64,000 nucleotides of DNA from Cohnella fermenti (lineage in GTDB: Bacteria; Bacillota; Bacilli; Paenibacillales; Paenibacillaceae). Below are positions 15,916 through 25,269 of this stretch, piece after piece. The position numbers and the translations under genes are program-made. Every line of letters begins with the position of its first letter. The stretch's first letter is position 1. Below the pieces are notes generated by a model. The model ran no database searches. It was given only the letters and a program-made list of their open reading frames with translations, and was not told where the DNA came from. The stretch lies in contig NZ_SSOB01000017.1 of the NCBI RefSeq assembly GCF_004801405.1, positions 1-64,000 on the forward strand, written 5' to 3'.

Positions 15916-18900
15916 TTAATCGGTCAACCTAACATGATCCACCTGAAAATCCGACTGCCAAGCGATCGAGCTGCCGACAGCCCGGAACGAGATCTCAATC
16001 GATGTCACCGCGGAGCGGAACGCCCAGGCGGAGATGTCGGCGGCGATTGCGTTCCACGTATCCGGCGACATCGCCGCCGTATAGACGAAGCTCTCTTCGC
16101 CGCTCTTCAGCGTAAGCCGGGTCTCGTACGTTGCGCCCGGCACGCCGCCGTAAGAGTCGATGTCGTACGCCAGCTTGCTTGCGCCGCTCAGATCGAGCGG
16201 GCTCGCGAGCTCCAGCTTCGCCGATCGCCAGGCGTCGGCGGCGACGGCCTGCGAATGGGCCGCCAGCGCATATTGCCCTTCGCTCGGAGTCGTCGGGCCG
16301 TTCGCGAACGACGTGACGGAAGAGACGCTTGCCGTGTTGCCTCCCGCCGTCCAGCCTTGAACGTCCCCGTCCTCGAAGCCGAACGGCAGGGCGACGGGAA
16401 CGGGCTTCTCCCGCAGGACGAACAAGAACTCCCGTCCTTCGTACTTCGCCTTCAGCACGGCATCCGCATCGTCTTGAGGCGTATAGCCGGTCACTTCGAC
16501 CGAGAAGGTCTTGCTCTCGCCGGTGCCGAGATTGTTCAGCTTGACGGACTTCGTCTTCAACGTCAGGCCACCCGTCGCGCTGAACTCCAGCTTCTTGTTC
16601 AGCTTGGAGGAACCGTGGTTCGTCACGGTGACGGCAACGGTCGAGCCTGCGGCGAGCTCCTGCGCGAGCAGCTTCGCTTCGACCTCGACGTTGGGAAGCT
16701 TCGAATCGACCTTGACGTCCCGTTCGAACGACGCTTCATCGATGCGAAGCTCTCCGTTCCACGGCGAGCCGCCTTCCGAGCTCACCCAGATTTTGATCCG
16801 GTCGATCGCCTTCGCTCCCGTCCAGCCCTTAAGAGGAAGCGCCAGCCGCTGCCAGCCGGCCGACGGATCGAGCTTCGCCGTGCCTTCCACGCTGTCGTTG
16901 CCGCTGTAGACGATGAACTTCACATGGTACGAGAGCTTGGCATTGGCATTCGGAATCTGCACGGCGGCCGCGAAGTACGGCGACTTACGCGCGTCGACCG
17001 GAGCGGCGAACGTCTTCTGCACGCCGGCCCAATTGAGCCCGTAAGCGCTGCTCACCGTCGCCGACAGGTAGCCGTCCCCCTCGTACGCTTCGCCCGTTGC
17101 CGCCTGAACCGAGACGACCTCGTCGGAAGCCGCGAACCCTTCCGTGCCTCCCGATTCGAAGCTCCCTTCCGCCGACGGGTTGCCGCCGTTGCCGTTGTGG
17201 CCATTGTTCCCGTTATGCCCGTTATTGCCGTTATTGCCGTTATTGCCGTTATTGCCGTTATTGCCGTTGTGTCCGTTATTGCCATTGTTCCCGTTGTGCC
17301 CATTGTTTCCGTTGTGGCCGTTGTTGCCATTGTTGCCGTTGTTGCCGTTGCTGCGGCCCGGGCCGTCCTTCGGTCCCTCGTCGCGGCGTTCTTGCGCCAG
17401 GAACTCAAGGCCGTTCTCCTGCGGAAGAGGCCGGTCGGCCAGCTTCGCCGGATCGAAGCCCGGAATTGCGTCCGCCCAATTGCCGATGCCGATGATCGTC
17501 TTCGCGAACTCCGTCGCCTGGAGCGAACGCTCCGTGTCGATGTACTTGAACACGTCGTAGATCGCCTTATGCTCGCCCGGCGTGACAACCGTTCCGTCCG
17601 CATGTGTCCAGAGGCCGAGATTCAGCCCGCCTTCCTGGCCGTGGTCAACGTGGCGATGCAGAATAAACGCGTCGATTCCGTCGAGGAAGCGCACCTTGTA
17701 ATAGGCGTAGGCGTAAGCGGCCGCCTGAATCTTCTGGTCCTCGTCCGAATTGGTCAAGCTGTGGAAGCCTTGCTCGGAGAGGATGATTCGGCGCATCGCC
17801 CCGTCGTACAAGTAATTCGTCTGTTTCATGTAATCCACGAGAACGTCCAGGTTCTTGAACGTGATGCGCTTCGTCTGGAAGGAATCCGTCGCCGTCTCGT
17901 CGTTCCAGAACGTCGGATCGAACAGATCCTCCGGATACGGATGGAACGCGATGTTCCAGCCGAACGCCCCTTCGGCGTTCGTCAGCTCGTTCAAGCGGTC
18001 GACAATCGCCTTGTTGTCGTACTTCCAGAGGGAGTCGCCGCCAAGGTTCTCATCCCAGAAGTGGTCGAGCGAGACGTACGTCCTCGCGTTCGCGTACTCG
18101 CTCTTGACGATCGTGTCGACAAGCCGCAGCGTCTGCGCATACTCCCGGACGTAATCCTCCATCTTCTTCGGCCCCATGTTGTTCCACACCATGTTCTGGC
18201 CGATCTCGTTGCCGACGATGTAGTTGACGGCGCGGCCGTGCTCCTGGCTCGGCAGCGAATAGCGCTCCGCGAGGAACTTGGTCACCGCCTTCACGTATTC
18301 GACGCCGACGGCGTTGGACGTGTTCAGCGCGTAGACCGTGCCGCCCGGCTGCGAATCCGGGTGGATCAAGTATTCGTTCGCAGAGCTCGCGTCCTTCGTG
18401 TCGTACATGATCAGAATAAGCGACACCAGGATGCCGTTGTCGGACAGGCTCTTGATCTGCCGGTCCAACGCCTCGATCCGGTCCTTGCGCAAGTAGTACG
18501 TCTTGCCCTCGACGTCATACGGAATCGTGTTGCCCGGATTGCTGTTCGCCTTGTACGTCAGCTCATTGTACGCGACGTTCAGCGCCGCGTGGCTGATGCC
18601 GAGCTCCTGGGCGTCCCCCGTCATCTGAACCTGCAGCCCCTTGATGCTCTTCGCCGTCGGGAACGGCTCGTTGTTGCCGGACACCGCTTCCGGATTGGTC
18701 ACGTATTGCGGCGCCGCAACGAGAACGCATTCCCCGCCCTCCGCCTTCGCCGCCACGGCGAACTTGGAATAGAGCCGGCTTCGGTCGCCGTCGTTCAGAT
18801 CTGTCTGGAAGGCGAACGCTTCGGTCAGCTCCGCGTCGGCCAGCGGCTCCTTCGCCGCCAGCGAGGCTTCCGCATCCTCGTAAGTCGCCAGCTCGAACAG

Positions 18901-20085
18901 ATAGAGGCGAGCCCCCGGATTCGCCGCGAGGAATTCGGCATTCACCGTACCCGTGACTGCGATTCGCCCGTCCGCTCCGATGATCGCTTGCGCCGTGCCG
19001 TCATAAGGCTTCTCCAGCACCGGCAGCAGCTTCGGACGAATCTGGTCGATTCGCAGCGTCCCTTCCGTCGCAGGCACGAGGAAGCGGAGGGCCGTTACCG
19101 TCCCGCTCCATTCCGCCCGGTCCGAGAAGTTGAAGTCTTGAGCGAACGCGCCGGTCGTCGGGATCGCGAACGTCTTCGCTTGCGCGGCGTCCCAGCCTCC
19201 GTCTGCAGTCTTCCACTCAACCGTCAATTCGTCCGCCCCCGTCCCGTTCGTCATCGAGACCGACAGCCCGTTCCGCTTCGCCGTGTCAAGCGTCAGCTCG
19301 GGCGACTCGAGAATGCCCTCCCCGGACAGCGTATAGACGATTCCGCCTTCCGACCAGTCGACCGATCCGTTAGGCGAAGAGAAGCCTTCCGTATCCCCGG
19401 CCGCATCGAAGGTCAGATCGCGCACATTCGTCGCGCTTAACGAATCGATCTGGAAGCGGCCGTCCCAATAATCGTAACCAGGCGCCCCCGGAGCGACTCC
19501 TTCGAGATCGAAGTTCTGCATGAACGAGATGTCGATGCGGTCGACCGCCCCGCAGCCTGCCCAGTCGCCAAGCCGAATGAACACGCGGCTCCAACTGTCG
19601 TGCTCGATTTTGGCTATGCTCTCGTAGGTGTCGTCCCCGCTCGTTAGCGTTATTTTCAGCATGTAGTCGACCGCCTGCCACCCCCAACTGTTCGCCGCAA
19701 GCGCCAGGTACCGATAGCCGGACAGGTCGAGCGGCTCCGCGTACTCCCGGTAAATCGTCCTCCATTCGTACACCTTGACAGGCTGCGGCACCTGCTCCAG
19801 CACGCCCGCTCCCTCGTACGGCGAGTTCGGTCCGTTCAAGATGCTGGTCTTAAATACGACGCTGTCGGTGTTCGTTCCGGCCTTCCACTCCGCCACTTCC
19901 TCCGCCGTATTGAAGCCGTCGATCATCCGCGCGGGAAGCAGATCCTCTCCCGTGAAGACGTTGTCGGACGGCGTGAGGCCGGGATCGTACGAGCCCGCCG
20001 AGGCGGCCGCAGCCAGAACAAGCTGAAGCAGCAAAATCATGGACATAAGAGCCGAAATCTTGCGAAGACGTATGGAATGAGTCAT
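15916..20085 (-). CDS. Secreted DUF5722-like glycoside hydrolase with Asn-Gly linker
   Basis: From the ATG at 20085 (GGGAGG six bases upstream) the product is 1389 residues with a signal peptide (about 1-30). Order: N-terminal carbohydrate-binding-like beta-sandwich (~50-220), a second sandwich (~225-380), a catalytic region (~480-890) and a linker of about 55 residues made of NNGNNGHNG repeats (~913-968). A jelly-roll binding module (~970-1140), a CARDB/NEW3-like sandwich and a final binding module follow. The catalytic part matches DUF5722 (IKGLQVQ, LGISHAALNVAYNEL) and has NYIVGNEIG (Glu near 623) and RRIILSEQGFH (Glu near 769). That pair is expected of clan GH-A acid/base and nucleophile residues. 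Substrate unknown. It lies 71 bp after a paralogue. Confidence 0.8.
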   Translation of the reverse strand: MTHSIRLRKISALMSMILLLQLVLAAAASAGSYDPGLTPSDNVFTGEDLLPARMIDGFNTAEEVAEWKAGTNTDSVVFKTSILNGPNSPYEGAGVLEQVPQPVKVYEWRTIYREYAEPLDLSGYRYLALAANSWGWQAVDYMLKITLTSGDDTYESIAKIEHDSWSRVFIRLGDWAGCGAVDRIDISFMQNFDLEGVAPGAPGYDYWDGRFQIDSLSATNVRDLTFDAAGDTEGFSSPNGSVDWSEGGIVYTLSGEGILESPELTLDTAKRNGLSVSMTNGTGADELTVEWKTADGGWDAAQAKTFAIPTTGAFAQDFNFSDRAEWSGTVTALRFLVPATEGTLRIDQIRPKLLPVLEKPYDGTAQAIIGADGRIAVTGTVNAEFLAANPGARLYLFELATYEDAEASLAAKEPLADAELTEAFAFQTDLNDGDRSRLYSKFAVAAKAEGGECVLVAAPQYVTNPEAVSGNNEPFPTAKSIKGLQVQMTGDAQELGISHAALNVAYNELTYKANSNPGNTIPYDVEGKTYYLRKDRIEALDRQIKSLSDNGILVSLILIMYDTKDASSANEYLIHPDSQPGGTVYALNTSNAVGVEYVKAVTKFLAERYSLPSQEHGRAVNYIVGNEIGQNMVWNNMGPKKMEDYVREYAQTLRLVDTIVKSEYANARTYVSLDHFWDENLGGDSLWKYDNKAIVDRLNELTNAEGAFGWNIAFHPYPEDLFDPTFWNDETATDSFQTKRITFKNLDVLVDYMKQTNYLYDGAMRRIILSEQGFHSLTNSDEDQKIQAAAYAYAYYKVRFLDGIDAFILHRHVDHGQEGGLNLGLWTHADGTVVTPGEHKAIYDVFKYIDTERSLQATEFAKTIIGIGNWADAIPGFDPAKLADRPLPQENGLEFLAQERRDEGPKDGPGRSNGNNGNNGNNGHNGNNGHNGNNGNNGHNGNNGNNGNNGNNGNNGHNGNNGHNGNGGNPSAEGSFESGGTEGFAASDEVVSVQAATGEAYEGDGYLSATVSSAYGLNWAGVQKTFAAPVDARKSPYFAAAVQIPNANAKLSYHVKFIVYSGNDSVEGTAKLDPSAGWQRLALPLKGWTGAKAIDRIKIWVSSEGGSPWNGELRIDEASFERDVKVDSKLPNVEVEAKLLAQELAAGSTVAVTVTNHGSSKLNKKLEFSATGGLTLKTKSVKLNNLGTGESKTFSVEVTGYTPQDDADAVLKAKYEGREFLFVLREKPVPVALPFGFEDGDVQGWTAGGNTASVSSVTSFANGPTTPSEGQYALAAHSQAVAADAWRSAKLELASPLDLSGASKLAYDIDSYGGVPGATYETRLTLKSGEESFVYTAAMSPDTWNAIAADISAWAFRSAVTSIEISFRAVGSSIAWQSDFQVDHVRLTD

Positions 20086-20156
20086 GGGCAACCTCCCGAT
20101 AATGACAATGATGAGGCGTTCAATTGTTCGATTCCGGCTTCCGCAACCGCGTTGGA

Positions 20157-22847
20157 TCAGGCGCCGAAGCCGATCTGGTCGACTTGATACCTGGCGTTCC
20201 ACAGAGCCGTCGAATTCGCGCTGAACCATATTTTGATCTTGTCGATGCTGCTCTTGTAGGCCCAACCGCCGATATCCATCGAGAACGCATTCCAGGTATC
20301 CGGCGTCATCTGCGCGGTGCCTTCGATGATATTCGCGCCGCTGTAGATCCGCACGGTCACGTTGTACTCGGTCGCCCCGGGAGCGCCTCCGTAGGAATCG
20401 ATGGCGAACTGGAATTTGGGCGTTGCGGTTGCGTTGATCGGAGTGGCGAACGTCTTCGTGATTCCTTTCTCCGCTCTTGCTCCGCCTTCCGAGTCGCCCG
20501 TCGACGAGTTGTAGACATTGACCTCCAGCGCCTTGGACCCTGCGTAAGCGGTTCCCGGATTGTTCAGGAAGCCGGACACGACGCTCGCCGATTGCGAGTA
20601 TTCCGAGATGACCCAACCGTCCGCCGACGTCTCGAAGCCGGATACGTTCGCCGTCGGCGAGATGGCCGTAACGGAGGTCAGGCTCCCGGCTGCCGGAGGC
20701 GTGCGGTCCGCAAGCTGCGACGCGTCGTAATTCGGAATGACGGACGCCCAGTCTGCAATGCCGATGATGCTCTTCGCGAAGTCCGTCACGGCGGCCGACT
20801 CGCTTGTATCGATCTTGCGGAACACATCGTAGATATACTTCTTATCCTTGGGAGCGGCCGGGAACGACTTGGTCGTATCCCGCGTCCAGAGCCCGAGATT
20901 CAGCCCTCCCTCGTCGCCGTGGTCGACATGCCGGTGCAGGATGAAGGAATCGATGCCTCCCAGGAACTTGGCTTTGTAATAGGAATAGGCGTAAGCCGCA
21001 GCCTGCGTCTTCTGGTCGGCCAAGGAGTTGCTCAGCGAGTGGAACCCTTGCTCGGACAGAATGATCCGGCGCTTGCTGCCGTTGTAGAGATAGTCGGAAG
21101 CCCCGATATAACCGGTCAGCACCTGCAGATTCTTGAAGTTGATGCGCACGGTGTTCGCGTTGTCGGTGACCGTCGTGTCGTTCCAGATCGTCGGGTCGAA
21201 CAGATCCTCCGGATAAGGGTGGTAGGCGATGTTCCAGGGAATATTGCCTTCCGCGGCGATCTGGCGATTGAATTCGTCCAGCAGCGCCTTGCCCTTATAC
21301 GTCTTGAGCGCATCTGTGCCGATGCTGCCGTTCCAGAAGTGATCGAGCGAGATATACGTCCGCCCGTTCGAGTAATACTTCTTCACGGCCGTCTCCGCAA
21401 TGCGGTAAGCTCTGGCGTATTGCTCCACGAAGCTCTGCAGCGGCTTGTCGCCCATGTCGTACCAGTAATACGGCGAATTCACCTCGTTGCCGACGATGTA
21501 GTTGACCGCCCTGCCGTACTGCTCGTCGCTTCTGGTGTATCGACTGGCGAGGAACTCGACGCCGGCCTTCCAGTAGCGAATGCCGTCCGCATTCGTCGCA
21601 TTGAAGGCAACGACCGTCCCGTGCCCGGAATAATCGGGATGGCGAAGCAGCGAATTGATCGTCCCCGTGTCGTTATAGAGAATCAGAATAAGCGTGACGA
21701 CGACACCGTTGTCGGACAGCGTCTTGATGTCGTTATCCAGCTTGGTGACGGCGCTCTGATCGAAGTAGTAGGTCGTCCCGTCCATCGCGAACGGAATCGC
21801 CCCAGTCGCACTCTCGAGGAAGAGCTCATTGAACGCCACGTTCAGCGCCGCATGGCCGATCCCGAGCTTCTGAGCGTCGTCCACGTTCTGCACCTGAAGC
21901 CCCTTGATGGAAGACGCAGTCGGAAAAGCATACGTGTTGGCAGCATTGGTCACTTGGGTGACATACGCAGGCCTGGCGATCAGCTTCTTCGTTGTATGGT
22001 CGATGACGGCGAACTTGGAGTACACCTTGTCTCGCGAGGAGGCGTAACGGGCCGCGCCAAGGGAGAAGCTGGCGGTTCCGCCGCTCGGCGTGACGCTCTG
22101 TGTCGCTTGGGCCGTATAGGTTGCCGCGATGTTGTATTCTTCATAGGGCTGAAGCTCGATCAGATCCAGTTGGACGGCGGACGTCGTCGCATACGTCCCT
22201 TGGACGCCGATCTGGGTCGCATCCGCCGTTACCTGGGAGATCGCGCCCGAATAGGAAGCCGGATAGGCGGAGAAGCCCACATTGTCAAGCTGATGCCTTG
22301 CCGTCCAGGCGGACGAATACGTGACCGACCGGAACGCGACCTCGATCTTGGTGATGCTGGTGCGGTAGCTCCAATCGCTCAAGTCGACGCTGAGCTCGTT
22401 CCATTGATCGCCGGCGATGCTCTGGGTCGAGACCAGCGTCTGCGAATTGCTGTAGAACGTAATCCGCACCTGGAACTGCGTATGGCTGGAATTGATGCCG
22501 TACGTATTGAAGGCGCCGTGGAAGTAAGGACTCGCCGCGACGTTCAACCCGGCAGAGAATTCCTTGTAGATCGACCTCCACGACGTCCCGGCAGCCGCCG
22601 AGCTCGTCAATTCGCCCATCCGGTTGCCTGCGTAAGCCGTCCCCGGCGTGTTGACGCTGCTCGTTGCGTGGGAGAGCCCCGTCACGTTGCTGCCCCATTG
22701 CCAATTGTCGGTCCCCGTCTCGAAGCTGCCGATATCCGTCGCCAGTACGGCCGCCGAAGCCGACCTCGGGGTTCCCGGCGCCGTGAACGGCACCAGAACG
22801 GTCAAGATAAGCAATGCCATAAACCAACGGCTTGCTGTCTTCATCAT
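20157..22847 (-). CDS. Secreted DUF5722-like glycoside hydrolase, paralogue
   Basis: The 896-residue product has a signal peptide (~1-33), an N-terminal carbohydrate-binding-like sandwich (~40-210), a DUF5722-like catalytic region (~230-690) and a C-terminal binding-like module (~720-895). It shares with the downstream 1389-residue protein the motifs IKGLQVQNVDDAQKLGIGHA, NYIVGNEV (Glu near 452) and RRIILSEQGFHSL (Glu near 598), fitting clan GH-A chemistry. It lacks the Asn-Gly linker and the extra C-terminal modules. The start follows GGAGGAGG; the next ATG (22844) is equally plausible. GTATAC-type sites lie upstream at 23010-23044. The two genes are probably an operon arising by duplication. 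Confidence 0.8.
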   Translation of the reverse strand: MMKTASRWFMALLILTVLVPFTAPGTPRSASAAVLATDIGSFETGTDNWQWGSNVTGLSHATSSVNTPGTAYAGNRMGELTSSAAAGTSWRSIYKEFSAGLNVAASPYFHGAFNTYGINSSHTQFQVRITFYSNSQTLVSTQSIAGDQWNELSVDLSDWSYRTSITKIEVAFRSVTYSSAWTARHQLDNVGFSAYPASYSGAISQVTADATQIGVQGTYATTSAVQLDLIELQPYEEYNIAATYTAQATQSVTPSGGTASFSLGAARYASSRDKVYSKFAVIDHTTKKLIARPAYVTQVTNAANTYAFPTASSIKGLQVQNVDDAQKLGIGHAALNVAFNELFLESATGAIPFAMDGTTYYFDQSAVTKLDNDIKTLSDNGVVVTLILILYNDTGTINSLLRHPDYSGHGTVVAFNATNADGIRYWKAGVEFLASRYTRSDEQYGRAVNYIVGNEVNSPYYWYDMGDKPLQSFVEQYARAYRIAETAVKKYYSNGRTYISLDHFWNGSIGTDALKTYKGKALLDEFNRQIAAEGNIPWNIAYHPYPEDLFDPTIWNDTTVTDNANTVRINFKNLQVLTGYIGASDYLYNGSKRRIILSEQGFHSLSNSLADQKTQAAAYAYSYYKAKFLGGIDSFILHRHVDHGDEGGLNLGLWTRDTTKSFPAAPKDKKYIYDVFRKIDTSESAAVTDFAKSIIGIADWASVIPNYDASQLADRTPPAAGSLTSVTAISPTANVSGFETSADGWVISEYSQSASVVSGFLNNPGTAYAGSKALEVNVYNSSTGDSEGGARAEKGITKTFATPINATATPKFQFAIDSYGGAPGATEYNVTVRIYSGANIIEGTAQMTPDTWNAFSMDIGGWAYKSSIDKIKIWFSANSTALWNARYQVDQIGFGA

Positions 22848-23009
22848 GTTCCTCCTCCATCGATGGATTTTGAAGATGGATTGCGAAGCGAAGCGTGAAC
22901 GATTCATGCGAACACCTGACCCGCGCCATGGCAAGCTCTCGGGCAAAACCCCCTTCGCCCCCTTCGTGCAACCGCTCTCAAGAAGAATTCTAAATATACA
23001 TTAAACAAT

Positions 23010-23044
23010 TTACGTATACTTACAAGTGTAATATATACTTTGTA
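23010..23044. promoter_or_regulatory. Putative operators before DUF5722 operon
   Basis: TTACGTATACTTAC (23010-23023) and TAATATATACTTTGTA (23029-23044) resemble the GTATACTTTA sites before the importer and regulator. They lie about 165-195 bp upstream of the secreted-enzyme gene in an AT-rich patch that probably holds its promoter. Confidence 0.45.
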
Positions 23045-23210
23045 ATTGGATATTTCAAGCGAAGAATACAAAAGAAAACACAAAAAATTCTGCCCGCCCC
23101 AGCGGCCGACCATAAACGCCCCCAAGCATCGACACGGCGCCCCCTCAAACCCTTAAACACGAGGGATGTTGTCAGGTTCGAACTTTCTCATCCCGCCGAA
23201 CGTTATCTCT

Positions 23211-23238
23211 CCTCCTCCTCCTCCTCCTCCTCCTCCTC
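23211..23238. repeat. CCT trinucleotide microsatellite
   Basis: About nine tandem CCT units in non-coding DNA. The gap 22848-24150 (1.3 kb) also holds operators, a copy of a dispersed ~120-bp element and a 52-bp-phased dyad array. I saw no gene in it. Confidence 0.85.
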
Positions 23239-23246
23239 GCGAGAAA

Positions 23247-23372
23247 TTTTCCATATTATGGTCGAAGCAAGAGGTCCTCCCCCCCTTCTGGACGCTTATG
23301 CCTCTTCTCCCCTCGACTCAGGAACCTCCCCTTACCGATCATCTCCTTCGGTCTCACGTTGGCCTGTTGCCT
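23247..23372. repeat. Dispersed ~120-bp intergenic element, copy 1
   Basis: This stretch is clearly alike to 37499-37622 (for example CTTATGCCTCTTCTCCCC, CAGGAACCTCC and CCGATCAT occur in the same order and spacing). On the minus strand both copies can be read as a short peptide sharing MIGK, RFL, GEKRHK and EGG. No start with a ribosome site is evident. It may be an RNA element, a gene relic or a repeat. Confidence 0.6.
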
Positions 23373-23802
23373 GTTCCGCCTGCTCGCGGCGCCGAGCCGC
23401 CCTAACCTATCGCCGCGCATCGACCATCGCCGCTCTCTGACCGCCGCCGGGCTCTAATCCTCTCTTCTCTACTATCTACTATCCTTCCCACGCTCCCTTC
23501 TCCCTTCTCCCTTCTGCATGTGCGCATCCAAACTACTCTCTTCGACGAAGCTGTGCCGCACGTTGCTTCTGTGGGCAGTCTGGTTACTCTCTTGATCGTT
23601 TCTCCTCCGAAGTCCGTCCATGTGCGCTGCCCAACTGCTCTCTCTTCGTCGCCCCCTCTCGATCCATCGTTTCGTTGTCGCGTCGTTCCCTCATTCCCGT
23701 ATCCCCTCATTCCCGTATTCCCTCCCGTCCCGACACCCTGTTTCGTTGATTCTCTCCCCGGCCCCCGGCAATCCCCGCCCTCTTCCGCTCGCGAACCGGA
23801 AT

Positions 23803-23980
23803 ATATGTGGTTTTTCACATTCATCTCCCCGCCTACTGGCCGGATTCGAGCAATGAATGTGATTTTTCGCATATATACCGCATTTCCGCACAGAAATTGG
23901 TCGATATATGCGGTTTTTCACATAAAACCATCCAAATCACCCGATTCCGCGGGCGATGAATGTGATTTTTCATATAAAAT
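23803..23980 (+). repeat. Intergenic array B: four dyad cores spaced 51-52 bp
   Basis: Cores start at 23805 (ATGTGGTTTTTCACAT), 23857 (ATGTGATTTTTCGCAT), 23908 (ATGCGGTTTTTCACAT) and 23960 (ATGTGATTTTTCATAT). Steps are 52, 51 and 52 bp. The spacers are unrelated. The T-tract is on the plus strand in all four. Confidence 0.8.
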
Positions 23981-24062
23981 CCGCCGCCTGAGCGCCACTC
24001 GCAAGCCAATCGCACCAATTGCACCAACACACCAACCGCATCGATCGCAACCAAAAAACACG

Positions 24063-24093
24063 AAAAAAAAGCCCCGGCGCTCGGCCGAAGCTT
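24063..24093 (-). terminator. Terminator of the LLM oxidoreductase gene
   Basis: On the minus strand an AAGC...GCTT-closed GC-rich hairpin (24071-24093) is followed by eight T residues (24063-24070). It lies about 60 bp past the stop of the flavin monooxygenase gene. Confidence 0.65.
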
Positions 24094-24150
24094 CCTGTTG
24101 CACTCCATCGCATGCTAACGCGTTCTCATCTCTATTGCCGCTAAGCCCGC

Positions 24151-25137
24151 TCAGCTTCGCTCGCCCCGCCGACTCGCCTCCCGCTCCCGCCATTCCCGGG
24201 CGAGCAGCTCGTACGAGCGCAGCCGCTTCGCGTAGTCCGAGCCCATCGTCATGATCATGAACTCGCTCACTCCGTAGGCGGACGCCATCTCCTCCAGCCG
24301 ATCAAGCAGCGGAGCCGGCGTGCCCACGAGGAGCCGGCGCGGCCGGTCCGGCCCGCCCTCCTCCTCCCCGTCGGAAGGGGGGCCTCCCTGCCGGAAGAAA
24401 GCCGCGCTCCTCTCGGCTTCGCGCTGCGCCTCCTCCTCCGTCTCCGCGCAGACGACGCCGATCGCAACGATCGCTCCGGCTTCCTTGCGCAGCGGCGAGG
24501 GCATGAACGCATCCCGGTACGACTTCAGGATCGGCGCTCCGTCCGATTCGCTCATGAACAGGCCGAACACATAGCCAAGCCCGTAGACGGCCGCGTATTC
24601 CGCGCTCTTCTTGTTCGTGCCGAGCATCCACACCTCGGGCTGCTCCGGCGGATTCGGCCTCGCGCCAACCTTCACGCCCTCATAGTGATAGCGATCCTGC
24701 AGCAGCGCCGTCAGTTCGCTCAGCTTCTTCGGCACCTTGCCGACATTGTCGAGGAAGTTGCCGCTGAGCGCCATGCTGGCGTGGGCATGACCGCCCGGAG
24801 CCCGTCCGAGGCCAAGGTCGATCCGCCCCGGGTACAGGCCGGCCAGCATCCGGAACGACTCCGCTACCCGCAGCGGACTGTAATGCGGCAGCAGCAGCGC
24901 GCCCGAGCCAAGCCGAATGCGCTCCGTGCGCGCCCCGATATGGGCGAGCAGCACGTCCGGTGCCGGGCAGGCCAGATGCTTCATGTCGTGATGCTCTGCG
25001 ACCCAGTACCGCTCGTACCCCCACCGCTCCGCCGCCTCCGCCAGCTCGGCCGCCCGCGCAAGCGCGTGGGAATCGTCTTTATTCTCAAGTACCGGCACCA
25101 GGTCCAGTACGCTTAGCTTCATCGATGGTGTCGTCAT
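24151..25137 (-). CDS. LLM-class flavin-dependent oxidoreductase (luciferase-like)
   Basis: The 328-residue protein is a bacterial-luciferase-like monooxygenase. It opens with KLSVLDLVPV, then shows RYWVAEHHDMKHLACPAPDVL, IRLGSGALLLPHYSPLRVAE and GRIDLGLGRAPGG, all standard for this TIM-barrel flavin family of the MsnO8/YwcH subgroup. It should use reduced FMN and oxygen; the substrate is unknown. It stands alone between the secreted glycosidase genes and the giant SLH protein, with its own terminator. The ATG at 25137 has GGAG 11 bp upstream; an internal ATG five codons later has no ribosome site. Confidence 0.88.
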   Translation of the reverse strand: MTTPSMKLSVLDLVPVLENKDDSHALARAAELAEAAERWGYERYWVAEHHDMKHLACPAPDVLLAHIGARTERIRLGSGALLLPHYSPLRVAESFRMLAGLYPGRIDLGLGRAPGGHAHASMALSGNFLDNVGKVPKKLSELTALLQDRYHYEGVKVGARPNPPEQPEVWMLGTNKKSAEYAAVYGLGYVFGLFMSESDGAPILKSYRDAFMPSPLRKEAGAIVAIGVVCAETEEEAQREAERSAAFFRQGGPPSDGEEEGGPDRPRRLLVGTPAPLLDRLEEMASAYGVSEFMIMTMGSDYAKRLRSYELLAREWREREASRRGERS

Positions 25138-25269
25138 GTCCGCTTGATCTCCTATTCGAGCTTCTCTTCATCCATGGAGGGGATGCCACTCGGCCCCCCT
25201 CTTAACATTATCGGCCGAAGAGCCTGTTCGTTAGAAGGATCATTTCGTATACTGTCGTTGTATCCCCTG

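Noticed and set aside
14107..19440. 1777-residue plus-strand frame
   Set aside because: It lies antisense to the exporter and secreted enzyme genes, has an Arg-rich composition typical of shadow frames in GC-rich DNA, and no ribosome site.
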